Source of the DNA: Intestinimonas butyriciproducens
GTDB lineage: Bacteria > Bacillota > Clostridia > Oscillospirales > Butyricicoccaceae
Length of the DNA stretch: 64,000 nt
Direction of reading: 5' to 3'
Assembly (NCBI RefSeq): GCF_016901775.1
Contig: NZ_JACJKW010000001.1
Location: 1-64,000 of the forward strand
Below are positions 41,409 through 51,793 of this stretch, one piece after another. Numbering within the stretch: the first letter of the stretch is position 1; each line of letters starts with the position of its first letter. Under the pieces are notes generated by a model that was not told where the DNA came from, did no database searches, and saw only the letters and a program-made list of their open reading frames with translations. A program made the position numbers and the translations under genes.

Positions 41409-42040
41409 AAGGATATCCCCAATGCGTCGAACACCAACTGTGTGGTATCCGCCAGCTTCTTTTGTCCGCGCACCGCCAGCAAAAGTCCTTCCTGACGGTA
41501 ATATTCCTTCACGGGTTCGGTTTCCTCATGGTAGATATGCAGCCGGTTTTCCACCACATCGTGGGTGTCATCCTTCCGGATGACCAGCTGACCGCCGCAC
41601 TTGTCGCAAATCCCTTCGACTTTGGGCGGATTGTCCTCCACATGGTAAGTGGCCTGGCATTTGGAACAAATGCGCCGGCCTTCCATACGGTGTTCGATCT
41701 CCGAATCGCTGACCTCAATGGACAGCGCGCCATCGATCTTCGCAAAGCCGCTCAGCGCTTTGGCCTGAGCCAGCGTGCGGGGGAAGCCGTCCAGGAGATA
41801 ACCGTCTTTACAGTCCTCCTGACCCAAGCGCTCCTTCACCAGCTGGATGATCAGCTCATCGGATACCAGCTTGCCGGCATCCATGGCCTCCTTCACCTGT
41901 TTTCCCAAATCCGTTCCCTGCTGCATGGCAGCGCGGAGCAGATTGCCGGTGGAGATGGTGGGGATCCCCAGCCGGTCTGCCAGCAGGCCGGCCTGGGTCC
42001 CCTTTCCAGCGCCAGGCGCCCCGAGAATCACAAGTTTCAT
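41405..42040 (-). CDS. adk: Adenylate kinase (zinc-lid form)
   Basis: A 211-residue kinase that balances AMP, ADP and ATP. The P-loop is GAPGAGKGTQAG. The AMP site is TGNLLRAA and GYLLDGFPRT, and the lid has a CxxC pair on each side (CSKCQATYHV and ICDKCGGQLV), a zinc site typical of Gram-positive enzymes. It lies between secY and map, as expected. Confidence 0.98.
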   Translation of the reverse strand: MKLVILGAPGAGKGTQAGLLADRLGIPTISTGNLLRAAMQQGTDLGKQVKEAMDAGKLVSDELIIQLVKERLGQEDCKDGYLLDGFPRTLAQAKALSGFAKIDGALSIEVSDSEIEHRMEGRRICSKCQATYHVEDNPPKVEGICDKCGGQLVIRKDDTHDVVENRLHIYHEETEPVKEYYRQEGLLLAVRGQKKLADTTQLVFDALGISL

Positions 42041-42075
42041 TTCAAAGCCTCCACTGTCCCTTAAAGGGGCGCGTT

Positions 42076-43356
42076 TTATTCAAGGAAGCCCTTGTAGTGA
42101 CGCATGAGCATCTGCGCTTCGATCTGCTTGACAGTTTCCAGCGCGACGCCCACCAGGATCAGCACCGAAGTGCCGCCGATGGCCAGACCGCCCAGACCCT
42201 TGATGTTGCTCATGATCAGGGGCAGGATGGCCACGATGCCCAGGAACAGAGCGCCCATGAGGGTGATCTTACCCAGCACTTTGGCAATGAAATCGGTGGT
42301 GGGTTTGCCCGGACGGAAGCCGGGGATAAAGCCGCCATTGCGCTTGAGGTTGTTGCTGACCTCGATGGGGTTGAACTGAATGGTGGCATAGAAATAAGCA
42401 AAACCCACGATGAGCAAGGCGTAAACGATGATATAGGCCAGACTGCCCTGGCTGAAAGCCTTGCCGAAATTGCTCCAGAAGGAGCCTTCCTCCGGATTGA
42501 GGAACTGGATGATGGTGCCCGGGAAGGTGACGATGGAAGAAGCGAAGATGACAGGCATCACGCCGGACATATTCACCTTCATGGGCAGATGGGTGGACTG
42601 ACCGCCGTACATCTTGCGGCCCACCATCCGCTTTGCATACTGGATGGGGATGCGCCGCTCGGCGTTTGTGATAAACACGATAAAGGCGATCATGGCCACA
42701 GCCACCACCAGAATGACGATGACAGAAATCACATTCATGCTGCCGCTCTTCAGACCGTTGATGATCCCCATCACAGCGGAAGGACCGCGGGAAACGATGG
42801 AAGCGAACAGAATGAGGGAGATGCCGTTGCCCACGCCTTTGGAGTTGATCTGCTCACCCAGCCACATAATGAAGCTGGAACCGGCTGTGAAGGTCAGGAT
42901 GATAACGATGGCGCTCCACAGATCGGTGCGGGTCAGAACGCCGCTGGTGCGCAGCATAATATAATAGGTCCAACCCATGAGCAGAGACAGGGCGATGGTC
43001 ACATAGCGGGTGATGGAAGCCAGTTTTTTCCGGCCTTCCTCACCGCCATCCTTCACCATACGCTCCAGGGCCGGAATGGCTACCTGCAGAAGCTGCATGA
43101 TGATGGAAGAGTTAATATAGGGATATACCGACAGGGCAAAGATAGAAGCCTGGGAAAAACCGCCGCCGGACAGGGTGTTGAAATAGCCCAGCAAAGTATC
43201 GCTGTACTGTTTGAACACATCGGCCAGGGCCTCGGTATCTACATAAGGCACATAAATGGCATAGCCAAACCGAAAGATCACCAGCGCAAAGACCACAAAC
43301 AGCAGCTTCCGCCGCAGATCGGGGATCTTCCACGCATTTTTAATGGTTTCTATCAT
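42076..43356 (-). CDS. secY: Preprotein translocase subunit SecY
   Basis: A 426-residue, ten-segment channel core of the Sec translocon. FRFGYAIYVPYVDTEAL, the plug and pore region GGGFSQASIFALSVYPYINS, LGEQINSKGVGNGISL, RMVGRKMYGGQSTHLPMKVN and LNPEEGSF are visible. The tail QIEAQMLMRHYKGFLE is the conserved end. It sits after rplO as usual in the spc part. Confidence 0.98.
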   Translation of the reverse strand: MIETIKNAWKIPDLRRKLLFVVFALVIFRFGYAIYVPYVDTEALADVFKQYSDTLLGYFNTLSGGGFSQASIFALSVYPYINSSIIMQLLQVAIPALERMVKDGGEEGRKKLASITRYVTIALSLLMGWTYYIMLRTSGVLTRTDLWSAIVIILTFTAGSSFIMWLGEQINSKGVGNGISLILFASIVSRGPSAVMGIINGLKSGSMNVISVIVILVVAVAMIAFIVFITNAERRIPIQYAKRMVGRKMYGGQSTHLPMKVNMSGVMPVIFASSIVTFPGTIIQFLNPEEGSFWSNFGKAFSQGSLAYIIVYALLIVGFAYFYATIQFNPIEVSNNLKRNGGFIPGFRPGKPTTDFIAKVLGKITLMGALFLGIVAILPLIMSNIKGLGGLAIGGTSVLILVGVALETVKQIEAQMLMRHYKGFLE

Positions 43357-43359
43357 GGC

Positions 43360-43812
43360 TTATACCACCTCCGCCTTGCCTCCGGCTGCTTCGATCTTCT
43401 CCTTGGCGGATTTGCTGAAGCCGGCGGCCTTGACGGTCAGCTTCTTTTTCAGTTCGCCGTTGCCCAGCACTTTCACGCCGTCGCAGGCTTTGCCGATCAG
43501 GCCCTTTTCCAGCATGGCCACCACGCAGATGGTCTCGCCGTCTTCAAAGGCGTTGAGGGCTGCCACATTCACTTCAGCATAATGCTTGGCAAACACCTTG
43601 TTGTTGAAGCCGCGCTTGGGCAGACGCCGGGCCAGCGGCATCTGGCCGCCTTCAAACCCGGGGCGCACGCCGCCGCCGCTTCTGGCCCACTGGCCTTTAT
43701 GACCCCGGCCGGCAGTCTTGCCGTTGCCGGTGCCGATGCCCCGGCCCTTGCGCTTGGGCTCCTGATTGGAACCGGGCGCCGGAGAGAGTTCATGCAATTT
43801 CATGGGGCGCAC
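43360..43812 (-). CDS. rplO: Ribosomal protein L15
   Basis: A 150-residue large-subunit assembly protein. [20 protein letters not shown] and [20 protein letters not shown] are the glycine-rich RNA-binding head, followed by [18 protein letters not shown]. Only three bases separate it from secY. The family start is at the third residue, so ATG 43806 (MKLHEL) is a possible alternative. Confidence 0.97.
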   Translation of the reverse strand: MRPMKLHELSPAPGSNQEPKRKGRGIGTGNGKTAGRGHKGQWARSGGGVRPGFEGGQMPLARRLPKRGFNNKVFAKHYAEVNVAALNAFEDGETICVVAMLEKGLIGKACDGVKVLGNGELKKKLTVKAAGFSKSAKEKIEAAGGKAEVV

Positions 43813-43815
43813 CTC

Positions 43816-43998
43816 CTATTCGCAAGTCTCCACAGAGAGCAGGTAGCCGATGAGGGCGATCTTTCCCTGTGTCTGAGCGTTATTGGGCTGCACAGTCACA
43901 TCCCCGGGGCGCTTGAGGCCCAGGGAGTTGGCTGTGGCGATATGCTTCTGCAGTCTGCCGGACAGACTCTTTTTGAGAGTGATCTTCAGATTATCCAT
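43816..43998 (-). CDS. rpmD: Ribosomal protein L30
   Basis: A 60-residue protein: LKITLKKSLSGRLQKHIATA, NSLGLKRPGDVTVQPNNAQT and GKIALIGYLLSVE match the family from end to end. It lies between rpsE and rplO, as usual. Confidence 0.97.
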   Translation of the reverse strand: MDNLKITLKKSLSGRLQKHIATANSLGLKRPGDVTVQPNNAQTQGKIALIGYLLSVETCE

Positions 43999-44012
43999 TC
44001 AGATTCCCCTCC

Positions 44013-44516
44013 TTATTTCGCCAGCTGCTCAGTGGGGATTCCACGGGCAGCAGCCACCTGTTCCGCATCCCGGAGCGACTTCAGGCCTTCCATGGTGGCG
44101 GCCACGACATTCTGCGGGTTGTTGCTCCGCAGGCTCTTGGTACGGATATCCTTGATACCGGCCATTTCCACAACGGCACGAACAGCGCCGCCGGCGATCA
44201 CGCCGGTACCGGGAGCGGCAGGCTTCATCAGCACCTTGCCGGCGCCGAAGGTGCCCAGCACCTCGTGGGGGATGGTTGTGCCCTCCAGGGAGATGCGGAC
44301 GAGGTTCTTTTTGGCATCTTCGATGCCCTTGCGGATGGCATCGGGCACTTCGGAAGCCTTGCCCAGGCCGTAGCCCACGATGCCGTTCTGGTCACCAACC
44401 ACAACCAGAGCCGCGAACTTGAAGATACGGCCGCCCTTCACGGTTTTGGAAACACGATTCAGGGAGACAACTTTCTCCTGCAGCTCCATTGTGCTTGCAT
44501 CTATCATACGAGCCAT
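44013..44516 (-). CDS. rpsE: Ribosomal protein S5
   Basis: A 167-residue decoding-accuracy protein. [60 protein letters not shown] and [19 protein letters not shown] are diagnostic. It follows rplR by 13 bases. Confidence 0.98.
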   Translation of the reverse strand: MARMIDASTMELQEKVVSLNRVSKTVKGGRIFKFAALVVVGDQNGIVGYGLGKASEVPDAIRKGIEDAKKNLVRISLEGTTIPHEVLGTFGAGKVLMKPAAPGTGVIAGGAVRAVVEMAGIKDIRTKSLRSNNPQNVVAATMEGLKSLRDAEQVAAARGIPTEQLAK

Positions 44517-44529
44517 ATTCTACCTCCCA

Positions 44530-44889
44530 TTAAAACTGGAGTCCGCCCTCGCGGGCGCCCTCTGCGAGTTCCTTGACGCGGCCGTGATAGAGGTAGCCGC
44601 CGCGGTCGAACACCACGACGCTGATCCCCTTGGCTTTTGCGCGCTCGGCCACGATCTGGCCGACCTTTCTGGCCGCTTCCTTGTTGCCGCCGTAAGAACC
44701 AAAGTCCTTCTCGGTGGTGGAGGCAGAAACAAGAGTGACACCGTTGGCATCATCGATGACCTGCGCATAGATGTGGTTCGCGCTGCGGAACACATCCAGG
44801 CGGGGTCTCTCGGCAGTGCCGGAAATGTTGGCGCGCACTCTCTTGTGCCGCTTCAGGCGCTGAGCGTTCTTGTCGATCTTCTTAACCAT
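44530..44889 (-). CDS. rplR: Ribosomal protein L18
   Basis: A 119-residue 5S rRNA-binding protein. [37 protein letters not shown] and [20 protein letters not shown], ending AREGGLQF, are family signatures. It comes 15 bases after rplF. Confidence 0.98.
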   Translation of the reverse strand: MVKKIDKNAQRLKRHKRVRANISGTAERPRLDVFRSANHIYAQVIDDANGVTLVSASTTEKDFGSYGGNKEAARKVGQIVAERAKAKGISVVVFDRGGYLYHGRVKELAEGAREGGLQF

Positions 44890-44904
44890 TGATGCGCACC
44901 CCCC

Positions 44905-45450
44905 TTATTTCTTCTTACCGCCGGCCTTGCCTTCCTTGCGGCGCACGACCTCGGTAGCATATTTGATGCCTTTGCCCTTATAGGGTTCGGGCGGTCTCTT
45001 TTCCCGCACTTCAGCGGCGAACTGGCCGACCATCTGCTTGTTGGGGCCAGAGATGATGATCTTGTTGGGGGCGGGCACATCGATGGTGATACCGGGGATC
45101 TCGTCCATGATCACCTGGTGGGAATAACCCAGGTTCATCACCAGCTGCTTGCCCTGCTTGGCAACACGATAACCAACGCCGTTGACTTCCAGCTCTTTGC
45201 TGTAGCCTTTTTCCACACCTTCCACCATGTTGGCGATCAGGGTGCGGGTCAGGCCGTGAAGCGATTTGTGCAGTTTGTTTTCGCTGGGACGGTTGACAAC
45301 CACCTGGCCGTCTTCCACAGCGATGAGCATATCCTTGTGCATTTCCTGTGTCAGTTCCCCTTTGGGGCCCTTCACATGCACCACATTGCCCTTCACATCC
45401 ACGGTGACACCGGCGGGGATGCTAACGGGCATTCTTCCGATTCTGGACAT
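44905..45450 (-). CDS. rplF: Ribosomal protein L6
   Basis: A 181-residue two-domain protein near the factor-binding site. [59 protein letters not shown] and the end [20 protein letters not shown] identify it. It is 16 bases from rpsH. Confidence 0.98.
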   Translation of the reverse strand: MSRIGRMPVSIPAGVTVDVKGNVVHVKGPKGELTQEMHKDMLIAVEDGQVVVNRPSENKLHKSLHGLTRTLIANMVEGVEKGYSKELEVNGVGYRVAKQGKQLVMNLGYSHQVIMDEIPGITIDVPAPNKIIISGPNKQMVGQFAAEVREKRPPEPYKGKGIKYATEVVRRKEGKAGGKKK

Positions 45451-45466
45451 ATTCCGTTATCCTCCC

Positions 45467-45859
45467 TTACCAGACAAATGCCAGGACTTCGCCGCCGACA
45501 TTCAGCTCGCGGGCTTTCTTGTCGGTCATGATGCCCTTGGATGTGGAAACGATCGCAATACCCAGGCCCTTGAGCACGCGGGGCAGCTCATCGGCGCCGG
45601 CATAGACGCGCAGGCCGGGCTTGGACACGCGGCGCAGGCCGCAGATCGCTTTTTCCTTGTTGCTCTTCAGAGTGATATGAATCATGCCCTGGGCACCGTC
45701 ATCCACCAGCTCAAAGGCCTTGATGTAGCCTTCGTCCAGCAGGATCTGGGCGATAGCCCGCTTCATGCCCGAGGTGGGCACATCCACAGTGCTGTGGCGG
45801 GCGGATGTGGCGTTGCGGATACGCGTCAGCATATCGGCAATAGGGTCTGTAATAACCAT
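45467..45859 (-). CDS. rpsH: Ribosomal protein S8
   Basis: A 130-residue 16S-binding protein. [26 protein letters not shown]-like text (here [17 protein letters not shown]), and [20 protein letters not shown] with GGEVLAFVW at the end are typical. In many bacteria S8 regulates the spc genes. Here a 107-base gap with hairpins lies just upstream. Confidence 0.98.
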   Translation of the reverse strand: MVITDPIADMLTRIRNATSARHSTVDVPTSGMKRAIAQILLDEGYIKAFELVDDGAQGMIHITLKSNKEKAICGLRRVSKPGLRVYAGADELPRVLKGLGIAIVSTSKGIMTDKKARELNVGGEVLAFVW

Positions 45860-45966
45860 TTATTATCCTCCTTGCAGAAGTTAGAGATTGGCTTGCCATC
45901 TCCACTTTTCTTTGGGCGGGGCCATGGGGCCCCTTTCACATTCAGGCGGGGGATTCCCCTCGCTTT
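45860..45966 (-). other. Hairpin-rich gap between rpsN and rpsH
   Basis: On the minus strand several short GC-rich hairpins (around 45915-45934, 45946-45960 and 45881-45900) fill this 107-base gap, by far larger than others in the spc part. It may be a regulatory or processing site, or relics of repeats; no gene is seen. Confidence 0.4.
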
Positions 45967-46152
45967 TTACCAGCTGGCCTTGCGCACGCCAGGGATCTGG
46001 CCCTTGTAAGCCAGCTCACGGAAGCAGATACGGCAGATGCCGTAGTTGCGCAGATAGGCATGAGGGCGGCCGCAGATCTTGCATCTGTTGTAGTTTCTGG
46101 TGGAAAACTTGCTGCCGCGCTGCTGCTTCAAAACCATAGACTTTTTAGCCAT
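45967..46152 (-). CDS. rpsN: Ribosomal protein S14, type Z
   Basis: A 61-residue zinc form of S14. [20 protein letters not shown] is followed by [20 protein letters not shown], with two CxxC pairs, then [18 protein letters not shown]. This short form is typical of Firmicutes. It lies after rplE. Confidence 0.98.
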   Translation of the reverse strand: MAKKSMVLKQQRGSKFSTRNYNRCKICGRPHAYLRNYGICRICFRELAYKGQIPGVRKASW

Positions 46153-46169
46153 GCCAACAATCCTCCCTC

Positions 46170-46736
46170 TTATCTGGCGAAGGGAGCGCCAAGCAGTGTG
46201 AGCAGCTCTCTTGCCTCTTCATCGTTCTGTGCGGTTGTGGTAAACACGATGTCCATGCCGCGGATCTTGTCGATCTTGTCATACTCGATCTCCGGGAAGA
46301 TCAGCTGCTCTTTCACGCCCACAGCATAGTTGCCATGGCCGTCGAAGCCGTTGGCATTGATGCCGCGGAAGTCGCGGACACGGGGCAGAGCCACATTGAA
46401 GAACCGATCCAAAAACTCCCACATGCGGTCGCCACGCAGGGTGACTTTGGCACCGATGGGCATACCTTCACGCAGTTTGAAGTTAGCCACAGACTTCTTA
46501 GCCTTGGTGACCAGGGCCTTCTGACCGGTGATCTTGGCCAGATCGTTGCACACAGCATCCAGAGCCTTGGAGTTGTCGCGGGCTTCGCCGCAGCCAACAT
46601 TCACTGTGATCTTATCCAGCTTGGGGATCTGCATGGGGCTCTTGTAGGCGAATTTCTTCATCAGGGCCGGAGCGATTTCGCTCTGGTACTTTGCCTTCAG
46701 CCGGGGCACATACTTTTCCTCAGCGATATTAGCCAT
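46170..46736 (-). CDS. rplE: Ribosomal protein L5
   Basis: A 188-residue 5S rRNA-binding protein. [60 protein letters not shown] and [17 protein letters not shown] are the family text. It follows rplX by 18 bases. Confidence 0.98.
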   Translation of the reverse strand: MANIAEEKYVPRLKAKYQSEIAPALMKKFAYKSPMQIPKLDKITVNVGCGEARDNSKALDAVCNDLAKITGQKALVTKAKKSVANFKLREGMPIGAKVTLRGDRMWEFLDRFFNVALPRVRDFRGINANGFDGHGNYAVGVKEQLIFPEIEYDKIDKIRGMDIVFTTTAQNDEEARELLTLLGAPFAR

Positions 46737-46754
46737 TGTCTCTTCCTCCTCCCG

Positions 46755-47072
46755 TTATATGGTCTCGCCGCATTTTGCGCAGACTCTGACCTTCTCGCCG
46801 GAGGCAAGAATCTGATGTTTGACTCTGGTGGGCTTATCGCACTTGGGGCAAACGCGCATCACCTTGCAAGCGCGGATGGGGGTCTCCTGCTTCATGATGC
46901 CGGAGGGATCGCCCTGCTTGCGGGGTTTCACATGCTTTGTGGCGAAGTTGACGCCTTCCACCACCACTTTGCCAGCGGCGGGATGGGTGGAAAGGACCTT
47001 GCCCTTCTTGCCCTTGTCTTTGCCGGAAAGCACTATGACGGTATCGCCCTTTTTCACATTGAGTGTATTCAT
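46755..47072 (-). CDS. rplX: Ribosomal protein L24
   Basis: A 105-residue assembly initiator of the large subunit. The KOW motif is [20 protein letters not shown]. The C-terminus carries [20 protein letters not shown] and CAKCGE, two CxxC pairs that look zinc-binding. It follows rplN. Confidence 0.98.
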   Translation of the reverse strand: MNTLNVKKGDTVIVLSGKDKGKKGKVLSTHPAAGKVVVEGVNFATKHVKPRKQGDPSGIMKQETPIRACKVMRVCPKCDKPTRVKHQILASGEKVRVCAKCGETI

Positions 47073-47082
47073 AGCGTCCTCC

Positions 47083-47451
47083 TTACAGTACTTCCGGAGC
47101 CAGGGAGAGGATCTTCATATAATCCTTCTCGCGCAGCTCTCTGGCCACGGGCCCGAAAATACGGGTTCCTCTGGGGTTTTTGTCTTCCTTGATGATTACA
47201 GCCGCATTCTCATCGAAGCGGATGTAAGAACCGTCCTGACGGCGCAGGCCCTTCTTGGTGCGCACGATGACAGCGCGAACCACATCGCCCTTCTTCACCA
47301 TGCCACCGGGAGCTGCCTTGCGGACGGAAGCGACGATCACATCGCCGATGTTACCGTATCTGCGGGTAGAGCCGCCGAGAACACGGATGCATTTCAGTTC
47401 TTTCGCGCCGGTGTTATCCGCAACGCGCAGATAAGATTCCTGCTGTACCAC
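47083..47451 (-). CDS. rplN: Ribosomal protein L14
   Basis: A 122-residue protein at the subunit interface. [60 protein letters not shown] and the final [16 protein letters not shown] are diagnostic. Confidence 0.98.
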   Translation of the reverse strand: MVQQESYLRVADNTGAKELKCIRVLGGSTRRYGNIGDVIVASVRKAAPGGMVKKGDVVRAVIVRTKKGLRRQDGSYIRFDENAAVIIKEDKNPRGTRIFGPVARELREKDYMKILSLAPEVL

Positions 47452-47463
47452 GGCAAACCCTCC

Positions 47464-47721
47464 TTACTTCGCTTTCTCAATGATCTCAACAAGACGCCAT
47501 CTCTTGTCCCGGGACAGGGGTCTTGTTTCCATGACCTTCACGCGGTCGCCCACGCCAGCTTCGTTTTTCTCGTCATGGGCTTTCAGCTTATATGTTCTGT
47601 TGATGAACTTCTTATACAGCGGATGCTGCACTCTGTCTTCGATCGCAACAACGATGGTCTTATCCATTTTATCGGAGACGACCTTGCCGACCCTCGTCTT
47701 GCGGAAAGCTCTCTCGCTCAC
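47464..47721 (-). CDS. rpsQ: Ribosomal protein S17
   Basis: An 85-residue OB-fold protein. [40 protein letters not shown] and [20 protein letters not shown] are typical. It lies between rpmC and rplN. Confidence 0.98.
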   Translation of the reverse strand: MSERAFRKTRVGKVVSDKMDKTIVVAIEDRVQHPLYKKFINRTYKLKAHDEKNEAGVGDRVKVMETRPLSRDKRWRLVEIIEKAK

Positions 47722-47742
47722 CTGCGTTACCTCCTTTACCGC

Positions 47743-47946
47743 TTAGGACCGGGCCGCAAGCTCGCGCTCGCGGATGATGGTCTTGACTTTCGCGATATCT
47801 CTTTTGACTTCGGCGATCTTGTTGGGGTTATCCAACTGGTTGATAGCGTGCTGAAGTCTGAGATTAAAGAGATCTTTTTTCAGATCGCCGAGCTTTGCGT
47901 TGAGCTCTTCGGCCGACAGCTCACGGATCTCATTTGCCTTCATCAT
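47743..47946 (-). CDS. rpmC: Ribosomal protein L29
   Basis: A 67-residue two-helix protein at the tunnel exit: [40 protein letters not shown] and [19 protein letters not shown]. Its start overlaps the end of rplP by 4 bases (ATGA). The second ATG (47943) is an alternative start. Confidence 0.97.
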   Translation of the reverse strand: MMKANEIRELSAEELNAKLGDLKKDLFNLRLQHAINQLDNPNKIAEVKRDIAKVKTIIRERELAARS

Positions 47947-48380
47947 ACTTCACCACCTGTTTTCTCATCAAAGTCCGCACGCTTCACAAACTTTGTCTTG
48001 ACGGGCAGCTTGTAGCCAGCCAGGCGCATAGCCTCGCGAGCCACTTCCTCGCTGACGCCGCCGATCTCGAACATCACTCTGCCGGGCTTGACCACGGCAA
48101 CCCAGTATTCCGGGGAGCCCTTACCGGAACCCATTCGGGTCTCGGCGGGTTTCTCTGTCACGGGCTTGTCGGGGAAGATCTTGATCCACACCTGACCGCC
48201 TCTCTTGATATAACGGGTCATGGCAATACGAGCGGCCTCGATCTGGTTGCTGGTGATCCAGGCGGGCTCAGTCGCCATCAGGCCGAAATCGCCATTGGAG
48301 ACAAAGTTGCCTCTGGTGGCCTTGCCCTTCATACGGCCTCTGTGCACTCTGCGGTATTTTACTCTCTTAGGCAGAAGCAT
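47943..48380 (-). CDS. rplP: Ribosomal protein L16
   Basis: A 145-residue core protein near the peptidyl-transferase centre. [60 protein letters not shown] and [20 protein letters not shown] are family text. Its ATG shares one base with the rpsC stop (TAATG), so the two are coupled. Confidence 0.98.
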   Translation of the reverse strand: MLLPKRVKYRRVHRGRMKGKATRGNFVSNGDFGLMATEPAWITSNQIEAARIAMTRYIKRGGQVWIKIFPDKPVTEKPAETRMGSGKGSPEYWVAVVKPGRVMFEIGGVSEEVAREAMRLAGYKLPVKTKFVKRADFDEKTGGEV

Positions 48381-49258
48381 TACTGGGCGCCTCCTTCCGT
48401 TTTGGGAGCTCTGGGGGCCGAAGCGCCGCCCTGACGGTTGTAGCCGCCCTGGCCGCGATTAGAGTTGTAACCGCCCTGACGGTTGTAGCCGCCCTGGCCG
48501 CGGTTATTGTTATAGCCCCGGTTGTTGTTGTAGTTGCGGCGATCACCGCCCCGGCGGTCGCCATCCCGGCGATCCCGACGGTCACGGCGGTCACGGCGGG
48601 GAGCTTCCACTTCGGTGGTCCGAGGACCGCCGGTGAGGATCTCGCCCTTGTACAGCCAAACCTTCACGCCGATGCGGCCGTAGGTGGTGTTGGCCTCTGC
48701 AAAGCCGTAGTCGATGTCGGCCCGCAGGGTCTGCAGGGGAATGGTGCCCTCGTGATAGTGCTCGGTACGGGCGATTTCAGCGCCGCCCAGACGACCGGAC
48801 ACGCACACCTTAATACCCTTGGCGCCCAGCTTCATGGCCCGGCCGATGGACTGCTTCATGGCCCGGCGGAAGGAGATGCGCTTCTCCAGCTGAGCGGCGA
48901 TGTTCTCGGCCACCAGCTGAGCGTTCAGGTCAGGGCTTCTCACTTCCACGATGCTGATGTTGACGCTCTTGCCGATCATCTTTTCCAGCTCGACGCGGAG
49001 CTTTTCGATCTCAGCGCCGCCCTTGCCCACGATGATGCCGGGACGGGCGCAATGGATGATGATCTTCACATTCTTGCTGTTGCGCTCGATTTCGATCTGA
49101 GGAACACCGGCAGCATACAGCTTCTTCTTCAGGAACTTTCTGATGTTATAGTCTTCTACCAACAGGTCGCCGAAGGCGTTGTCTTTGGCATACCAGCGGG
49201 AGTCCCAACCCTTGATGACACCCACGCGAAGACCGTGGGGATTGACTTTCTGGCCCAT
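48380..49258 (-). CDS. rpsC: Ribosomal protein S3 with long Arg/Gly/Asn-rich tail
   Basis: A 292-residue S3; the usual length is about 210-235. Residues 1-215 are normal: [20 protein letters not shown], the KH-domain loop [15 protein letters not shown], and [20 protein letters not shown]. From about 221 to 292 there is a low-complexity tail: Arg-Asp repeats ([20 protein letters not shown]), then Tyr-Asn-Arg-Gly repeats with a 15-residue period ([15 protein letters not shown], repeated). Such RGG-like tails bind RNA in other proteins. The DNA of the tail is a tandem repeat of about 45 bases. Confidence 0.97.
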   Translation of the reverse strand: MGQKVNPHGLRVGVIKGWDSRWYAKDNAFGDLLVEDYNIRKFLKKKLYAAGVPQIEIERNSKNVKIIIHCARPGIIVGKGGAEIEKLRVELEKMIGKSVNISIVEVRSPDLNAQLVAENIAAQLEKRISFRRAMKQSIGRAMKLGAKGIKVCVSGRLGGAEIARTEHYHEGTIPLQTLRADIDYGFAEANTTYGRIGVKVWLYKGEILTGGPRTTEVEAPRRDRRDRRDRRDGDRRGGDRRNYNNNRGYNNNRGQGGYNRQGGYNSNRGQGGYNRQGGASAPRAPKTEGGAQ

Positions 49259-49274
49259 AACTAACCTCCTGACC

Positions 49275-49610
49275 TTATTCTTTTTCTTTCAGGACGATCG
49301 TGATGTGCGATGTCCTTTTGAGGATGCGGAACGCTCTGCCCTGAGCGCGGGGACGGACCCGCTTCATCACAGGACCAGGGCAAACGAAGACCTGATCCAC
49401 ATACAGCAGATCGGTGTTCATGTTGTGGTTGTTTTCAGCGTTGGCTGCTGCACTCCGGAGCAGCTTCAGCATGGGTTCGCAGGCTGCCTTGGGAGTGTTC
49501 ATCAAAATGGCAGCGGCAACCCCGACATCCTTACCGCGGATCAGGTCGCAAACGATCTTGACCTTCCGGGGAGAGATGCGGACGTGCTTCAAATAAGCTC
49601 TTGCTTCCAT
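49275..49610 (-). CDS. rplV: Ribosomal protein L22
   Basis: A 111-residue tunnel-lining protein. [40 protein letters not shown] and the beta-hairpin text [20 protein letters not shown] are diagnostic. It follows rpsS by 19 bases. Confidence 0.98.
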   Translation of the reverse strand: MEARAYLKHVRISPRKVKIVCDLIRGKDVGVAAAILMNTPKAACEPMLKLLRSAAANAENNHNMNTDLLYVDQVFVCPGPVMKRVRPRAQGRAFRILKRTSHITIVLKEKE

Positions 49611-49629
49611 CTGTCTTTCCTCCTAAGGC

Positions 49630-49911
49630 TTATTTGCCGTTGTTGGATGTTTTGCTGCCCGCATGGCCCCGATAGGTCCGGGTGGGAGCAAACTCGCCCA
49701 ACTTGTGGCCGACCATGTCTTCTGTGATATACACAGGCACATGCTTTCTGCCGTCATGGACAGCAATGGTGTGCCCGACGAACTGGGGGAAGATGGTGGA
49801 GGCTCTGGACCAGGTCTTGAGCACTCTCTTCTCGCCAGTCTTGTTCATTTCGTTGACCCTTTTGATCAGCTCGGGAGCCACAAAGGGGCCCTTCTTAACG
49901 CTTCTGCCCAT
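49630..49911 (-). CDS. rpsS: Ribosomal protein S19
   Basis: A 93-residue head protein. [40 protein letters not shown] and [19 protein letters not shown] identify it. It lies between rplB and rplV, as usual. Confidence 0.98.
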   Translation of the reverse strand: MGRSVKKGPFVAPELIKRVNEMNKTGEKRVLKTWSRASTIFPQFVGHTIAVHDGRKHVPVYITEDMVGHKLGEFAPTRTYRGHAGSKTSNNGK

Positions 49912-49929
49912 AAGTTGTGTCTCCTTTCT

Positions 49930-50763
49930 TTATTTGCCGTTGCGGCGTCTGACGATCTGCTTGTCAGTGCGGTTCTTGGTCTTACGGGTCTTGTAACCCA
50001 TAGTGGGCTTGCCCCAGGGAGTCACCGGGCTGGGACGGCCGATGGGGCTCTTGCCTTCGCCGCCGCCGTGGGGGTGGTCGCAGGGGTTCATGACCGAGCC
50101 GCGCACGGTGGGACGGAAGCCCTTGTGGCGGGTACGGCCGGCCTTACCGATCTGAACATTCTCATAATCGATGTTGCCAACCTGGCCGATGGTGGCCTTG
50201 CAGTTCATGCGGATGTACCGCACTTCGCCGGAAGGCAGACGAACCTGAGCGGCTTCGCCCTCTTTGGCCATCAGCTGAGCAGCGCCGCCAGCGGAGCGCA
50301 CCAGCTGGGCGCCGCGGCCGGGATACAGCTCGATGTTGTGGATGATGGTACCCAGGGGGATGTTGGCGATGGGCAGGCAGTTGCCCGGCTTGATATCGGC
50401 GTTGGCGGAGGAATAGACCACATCGCCCACCTTCAGGCCGTTGGGAGCGATGATGTAGCGGCGCTCTTTGTCCTCATATTCCACGAGGGCGATGTTGGCG
50501 CTGCGGTTGGGATCGTATTCCAGAGTCAGGACGGTGGCAGCCATGTCCATCTTGTCCCGCTTGAAGTCGATGATTCTGTATTTTTTCTTGTTGCCGCCAC
50601 CGCGGTGACGAACAGTGATTCTGCCATAGCTGTTACGGCCGGAATTTTTCTTCAGAGTCTCCAGGAGGCTCTTCTCCGGCTTAACCTTGCTCAGGCCCGA
50701 GTAGTCGATCACCGTCATGTTTCTTCTGGACGGAGTCGTCGGGTTGAAGGTCTTGATAGCCAC
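49930..50763 (-). CDS. rplB: Ribosomal protein L2
   Basis: A 277-residue primary 23S-binding protein. [60 protein letters not shown] and [20 protein letters not shown] are family text, including the conserved His of HPHGGGEG. Confidence 0.98.
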   Translation of the reverse strand: MAIKTFNPTTPSRRNMTVIDYSGLSKVKPEKSLLETLKKNSGRNSYGRITVRHRGGGNKKKYRIIDFKRDKMDMAATVLTLEYDPNRSANIALVEYEDKERRYIIAPNGLKVGDVVYSSANADIKPGNCLPIANIPLGTIIHNIELYPGRGAQLVRSAGGAAQLMAKEGEAAQVRLPSGEVRYIRMNCKATIGQVGNIDYENVQIGKAGRTRHKGFRPTVRGSVMNPCDHPHGGGEGKSPIGRPSPVTPWGKPTMGYKTRKTKNRTDKQIVRRRNGK

Positions 50764-50852
50764 TGTGTTTCACTCCTTATTGTCTTTTTGTTTTGCGCCG
50801 CCATAAGCGGCATACATTCAGAAGGGGAAATGTTCCCCAGGCCGTTCTTTAT

Positions 50853-51146
50853 TTAGAACATGCCCTCGAAGATCTCAATGCCCTTGGAATCTTCGGTCAG
50901 ACGCACAATGGCCTTCTTCTTTTTCGCAGTGTAGCCGGTGTGGACGCCCACTCTCTTTTCCTTGCCCCGAACATTGATGGTGTTGACGCTCAGGACCTTT
51001 ACCTTGAAGATCTCCTCGATCGCCTTGCGGATCTCCACCTTGTTGGAATCGGTGGCCACCTCAAAGACATACTTCTTGTCGGCGATGCCAGCCATGCTCT
51101 TTTCGGTGATGACCGGGCGGAGGATCACGTCGTATGCAGTTTTCAT
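50853..51146 (-). CDS. rplW: Ribosomal protein L23
   Basis: A 97-residue tunnel-exit protein that docks trigger factor and [43 protein letters not shown] and [17 protein letters not shown] are typical. Its ATG shares one base with the rplD stop. An 89-base gap with two short hairpins separates it from rplB. Confidence 0.97.
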   Translation of the reverse strand: MKTAYDVILRPVITEKSMAGIADKKYVFEVATDSNKVEIRKAIEEIFKVKVLSVNTINVRGKEKRVGVHTGYTAKKKKAIVRLTEDSKGIEIFEGMF

Positions 51147-51769
51147 TATGCGTATACCTCCTCGATCTTGGCCACCGCGGCTTTGTCGACGATGAACTTG
51201 TCGGCCCGCAGGATGTCATAGACGCTGATGATGCTGGAGATGGTGGTACGCACGCCGGGGATATTCCGGGCGGAGAGCACCACATTCCGGCGCACTTCAG
51301 GAGTGACCACCAGGGACTTGCCGGTGGCGCCCACATCGCTGAGGAACTTGACGAAGTTCTTGGTCTTCACTTCGCTCAGATCCAGGTTCTCGATGACCAT
51401 GATGTTGCCGGCGGCCGCCTTGGCGCTCAGGGCGCTCTTGATGGCCAGCTGGCGGGACTTCTTATTCATATGATAGCCGTAATCCCGGGGCTTGGGGCCC
51501 AGGGCGATACCGCCGTGGATCCACTGGGGAGCGCGGGTGGAACCCTGACGGGCCCGACCGGTGCCCTTCTGGCGCCAGGGCTTGCGGCCGCCGCCGCGAA
51601 CTTCGGCCCGGGTCAGGGTGCTCTGAGTGCCCTGCCGCTGGTTGGCCAGGTAGTTCTTCACGGCCTCGTGCATGACGGCGGTGTTGGGCTCGATGCCGAA
51701 CACAGCATCGCTCAGCTCGATCTCGCCCACGACCTTGCCGCTCATATCGTAAACATTTGTTTTAGCCAT
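51146..51769 (-). CDS. rplD: Ribosomal protein L4
   Basis: A 207-residue tunnel protein. Its loop carries [40 protein letters not shown] and [18 protein letters not shown]. In E. coli L4 also represses the S10 operon through the leader. A long structured leader is present here too (52852-53184). Confidence 0.98.
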   Translation of the reverse strand: MAKTNVYDMSGKVVGEIELSDAVFGIEPNTAVMHEAVKNYLANQRQGTQSTLTRAEVRGGGRKPWRQKGTGRARQGSTRAPQWIHGGIALGPKPRDYGYHMNKKSRQLAIKSALSAKAAAGNIMVIENLDLSEVKTKNFVKFLSDVGATGKSLVVTPEVRRNVVLSARNIPGVRTTISSIISVYDILRADKFIVDKAAVAKIEEVYA

Positions 51770-51793
51770 TGTCTCTTCCTCCTTCCCTCGACC

